Source: Thermoplasmata archaeon
Lineage (GTDB): Archaea; Thermoplasmatota; Thermoplasmata; Thermoplasmatales; Aciduliprofundaceae
DNA: 13,319 nt
Assembly: GCA_021163705.1 (NCBI GenBank)
Contig: JAGGTO010000021.1
Coordinates: 1-13,319, forward strand
Reading direction: 5' to 3'
Shown here in pieces: positions 12,771-13,319 of this stretch (the stretch's first letter is position 1; the number at the start of each line of letters is the position of its first letter). The translations under genes were made by a program, and so were the position numbers. The notes below the pieces were generated by a model that made no database searches, was not told where the DNA came from, and was given only the letters and a program-made list of their open reading frames with translations.

Positions 12771-13319
12771 GCAATAAAGAGGAGATTCCACGCATTCCGG
12801 TTAGAGATATTCAGCTCCAGGAAGGCATCACAGCCGGAGAGTTGCTGGACTCCTTTTATTCCTCCGGGGGGTTTGTGGCCAAGAAGCTTGCAATTGCGGA
12901 GAAGATACTTCTCAAGATGTTTAGCGAGGAGAACACCACATTTCTATCCTTTCCAGCCTGCATAATAGCAACAGGAACAAGAGGTGTGATAAAAGAGCTT
13001 GTTCGTCGCAGGCTTGTTGATGTAATAATAACCACTTGTGGAACCTTGGATCATGATATTGCGAGAAGCTTCAGGGATTATTATCACGGCTCATTTCTCA
13101 TGGACGATGCTCAGCTTCATCGCATGGGCGTGAATCGCCTGGGCAATGTTCTAGTACCCAATGAATCCTACGGAGAAGTTATAGAGAGTTTCATGATGCC
13201 CATATTGGAGGAGCTCTATACTCAGAAAAAAATTTGGGGAGGTAGAGAGCTCATAGAAGAGATAGGAAAAAGATTGAAGGATGAAAATTCTATTCTCTAC
13301 TGGGCTACGAGGAATAATA
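12767..13319 (+). CDS. dhs: Deoxyhypusine synthase, N-terminal part (runs off window)
   Basis: NAD-dependent enzyme that transfers the aminobutyl group of spermidine to a lysine of archaeal initiation factor 5A, the first step to deoxyhypusine/hypusine. About 184 codons are present and the frame is open at the right edge. Recognisable stretches are FVAKKLAIAEKIL, FLSFPACIIATGTRG, DVIITTCGTLDHDIAR (NAD-binding region), YYHGSF and GVNRLGNVLVPNESYG. The catalytic lysine is in the C-terminal part outside the window. ATG 12767 overlaps the tyrS stop (ATGA), so both should be made from one mRNA that serves translation. Confidence 0.9.
   Translation, partial: MSNKEEIPRIPVRDIQLQEGITAGELLDSFYSSGGFVAKKLAIAEKILLKMFSEENTTFLSFPACIIATGTRGVIKELVRRRLVDVIITTCGTLDHDIARSFRDYYHGSFLMDDAQLHRMGVNRLGNVLVPNESYGEVIESFMMPILEELYTQKKIWGGRELIEEIGKRLKDENSILYWATRNN

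Overview
The window is archaeal, almost certainly euryarchaeal. It carries an archaellin with a class III signal peptide, an archaellum accessory protein (ArlC/ArlD-E type), a GxHyD prearchaellin peptidase, an archaeal fibrillarin, an archaeal-type TyrRS and deoxyhypusine synthase. Promoters look like TATA boxes, and many sit about 20-32 nt upstream of a start codon, which suggests leaderless mRNAs. Short genes, ATGA stop/start overlaps and overlapping convergent gene ends suit a compact Thermoplasmata or DHVE2/Aciduliprofundum-like genome. The exact lineage is an inference.

Left part (1-5513). A plus-strand gene entering from the left codes for a membrane-anchored protein with a sequon-rich ectodomain. 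It runs 127 nt antisense into the end of the next gene. From 5513 down to 578 four genes lie on the minus strand in the order of transcription: a 98-aa winged-helix regulator, a 953-aa exported seven-bladed propeller protein that is probably translationally coupled to it, the archaellin arlB/flaB, and a fused arlC/arlD-E accessory protein. The regulator, arlB and arlCE start behind near-identical Shine-Dalgarno sequences (GAGGTGA core) 4-5 nt from the ATG.

Middle (5514-8325). A second winged-helix gene is divergent from the first and is clearly its paralogue. The 224-bp intergenic region holds repeated ATAAGCAT words and a CCCCAA-N7-TTGGGG palindrome. A minus-strand operon follows: fibrillarin flpA, a small membrane exporter-like protein, and a UDP-glucose 4-epimerase-like SDR, joined by two ATGA overlaps.

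Right part (8370-13319). thiD and a PD-(D/E)XK Fe-S nuclease form a plus-strand pair. Next is the prearchaellin peptidase (arlK/flaK), which is the enzyme expected to process the archaellin at the left end. It converges on a two-gene minus operon made of an unrecognised 128-aa protein and a twin-CBS protein. The window ends with tyrS, coupled by ATGA to deoxyhypusine synthase, which runs off the right edge.

The unifying theme is the cell surface and motility: archaellin, its scaffold protein, its peptidase, a large surface propeller protein with its own regulator, and a sugar-nucleotide enzyme. Housekeeping genes for RNA modification and translation are interspersed. No rRNA, tRNA, insertion sequence or CRISPR array was seen.
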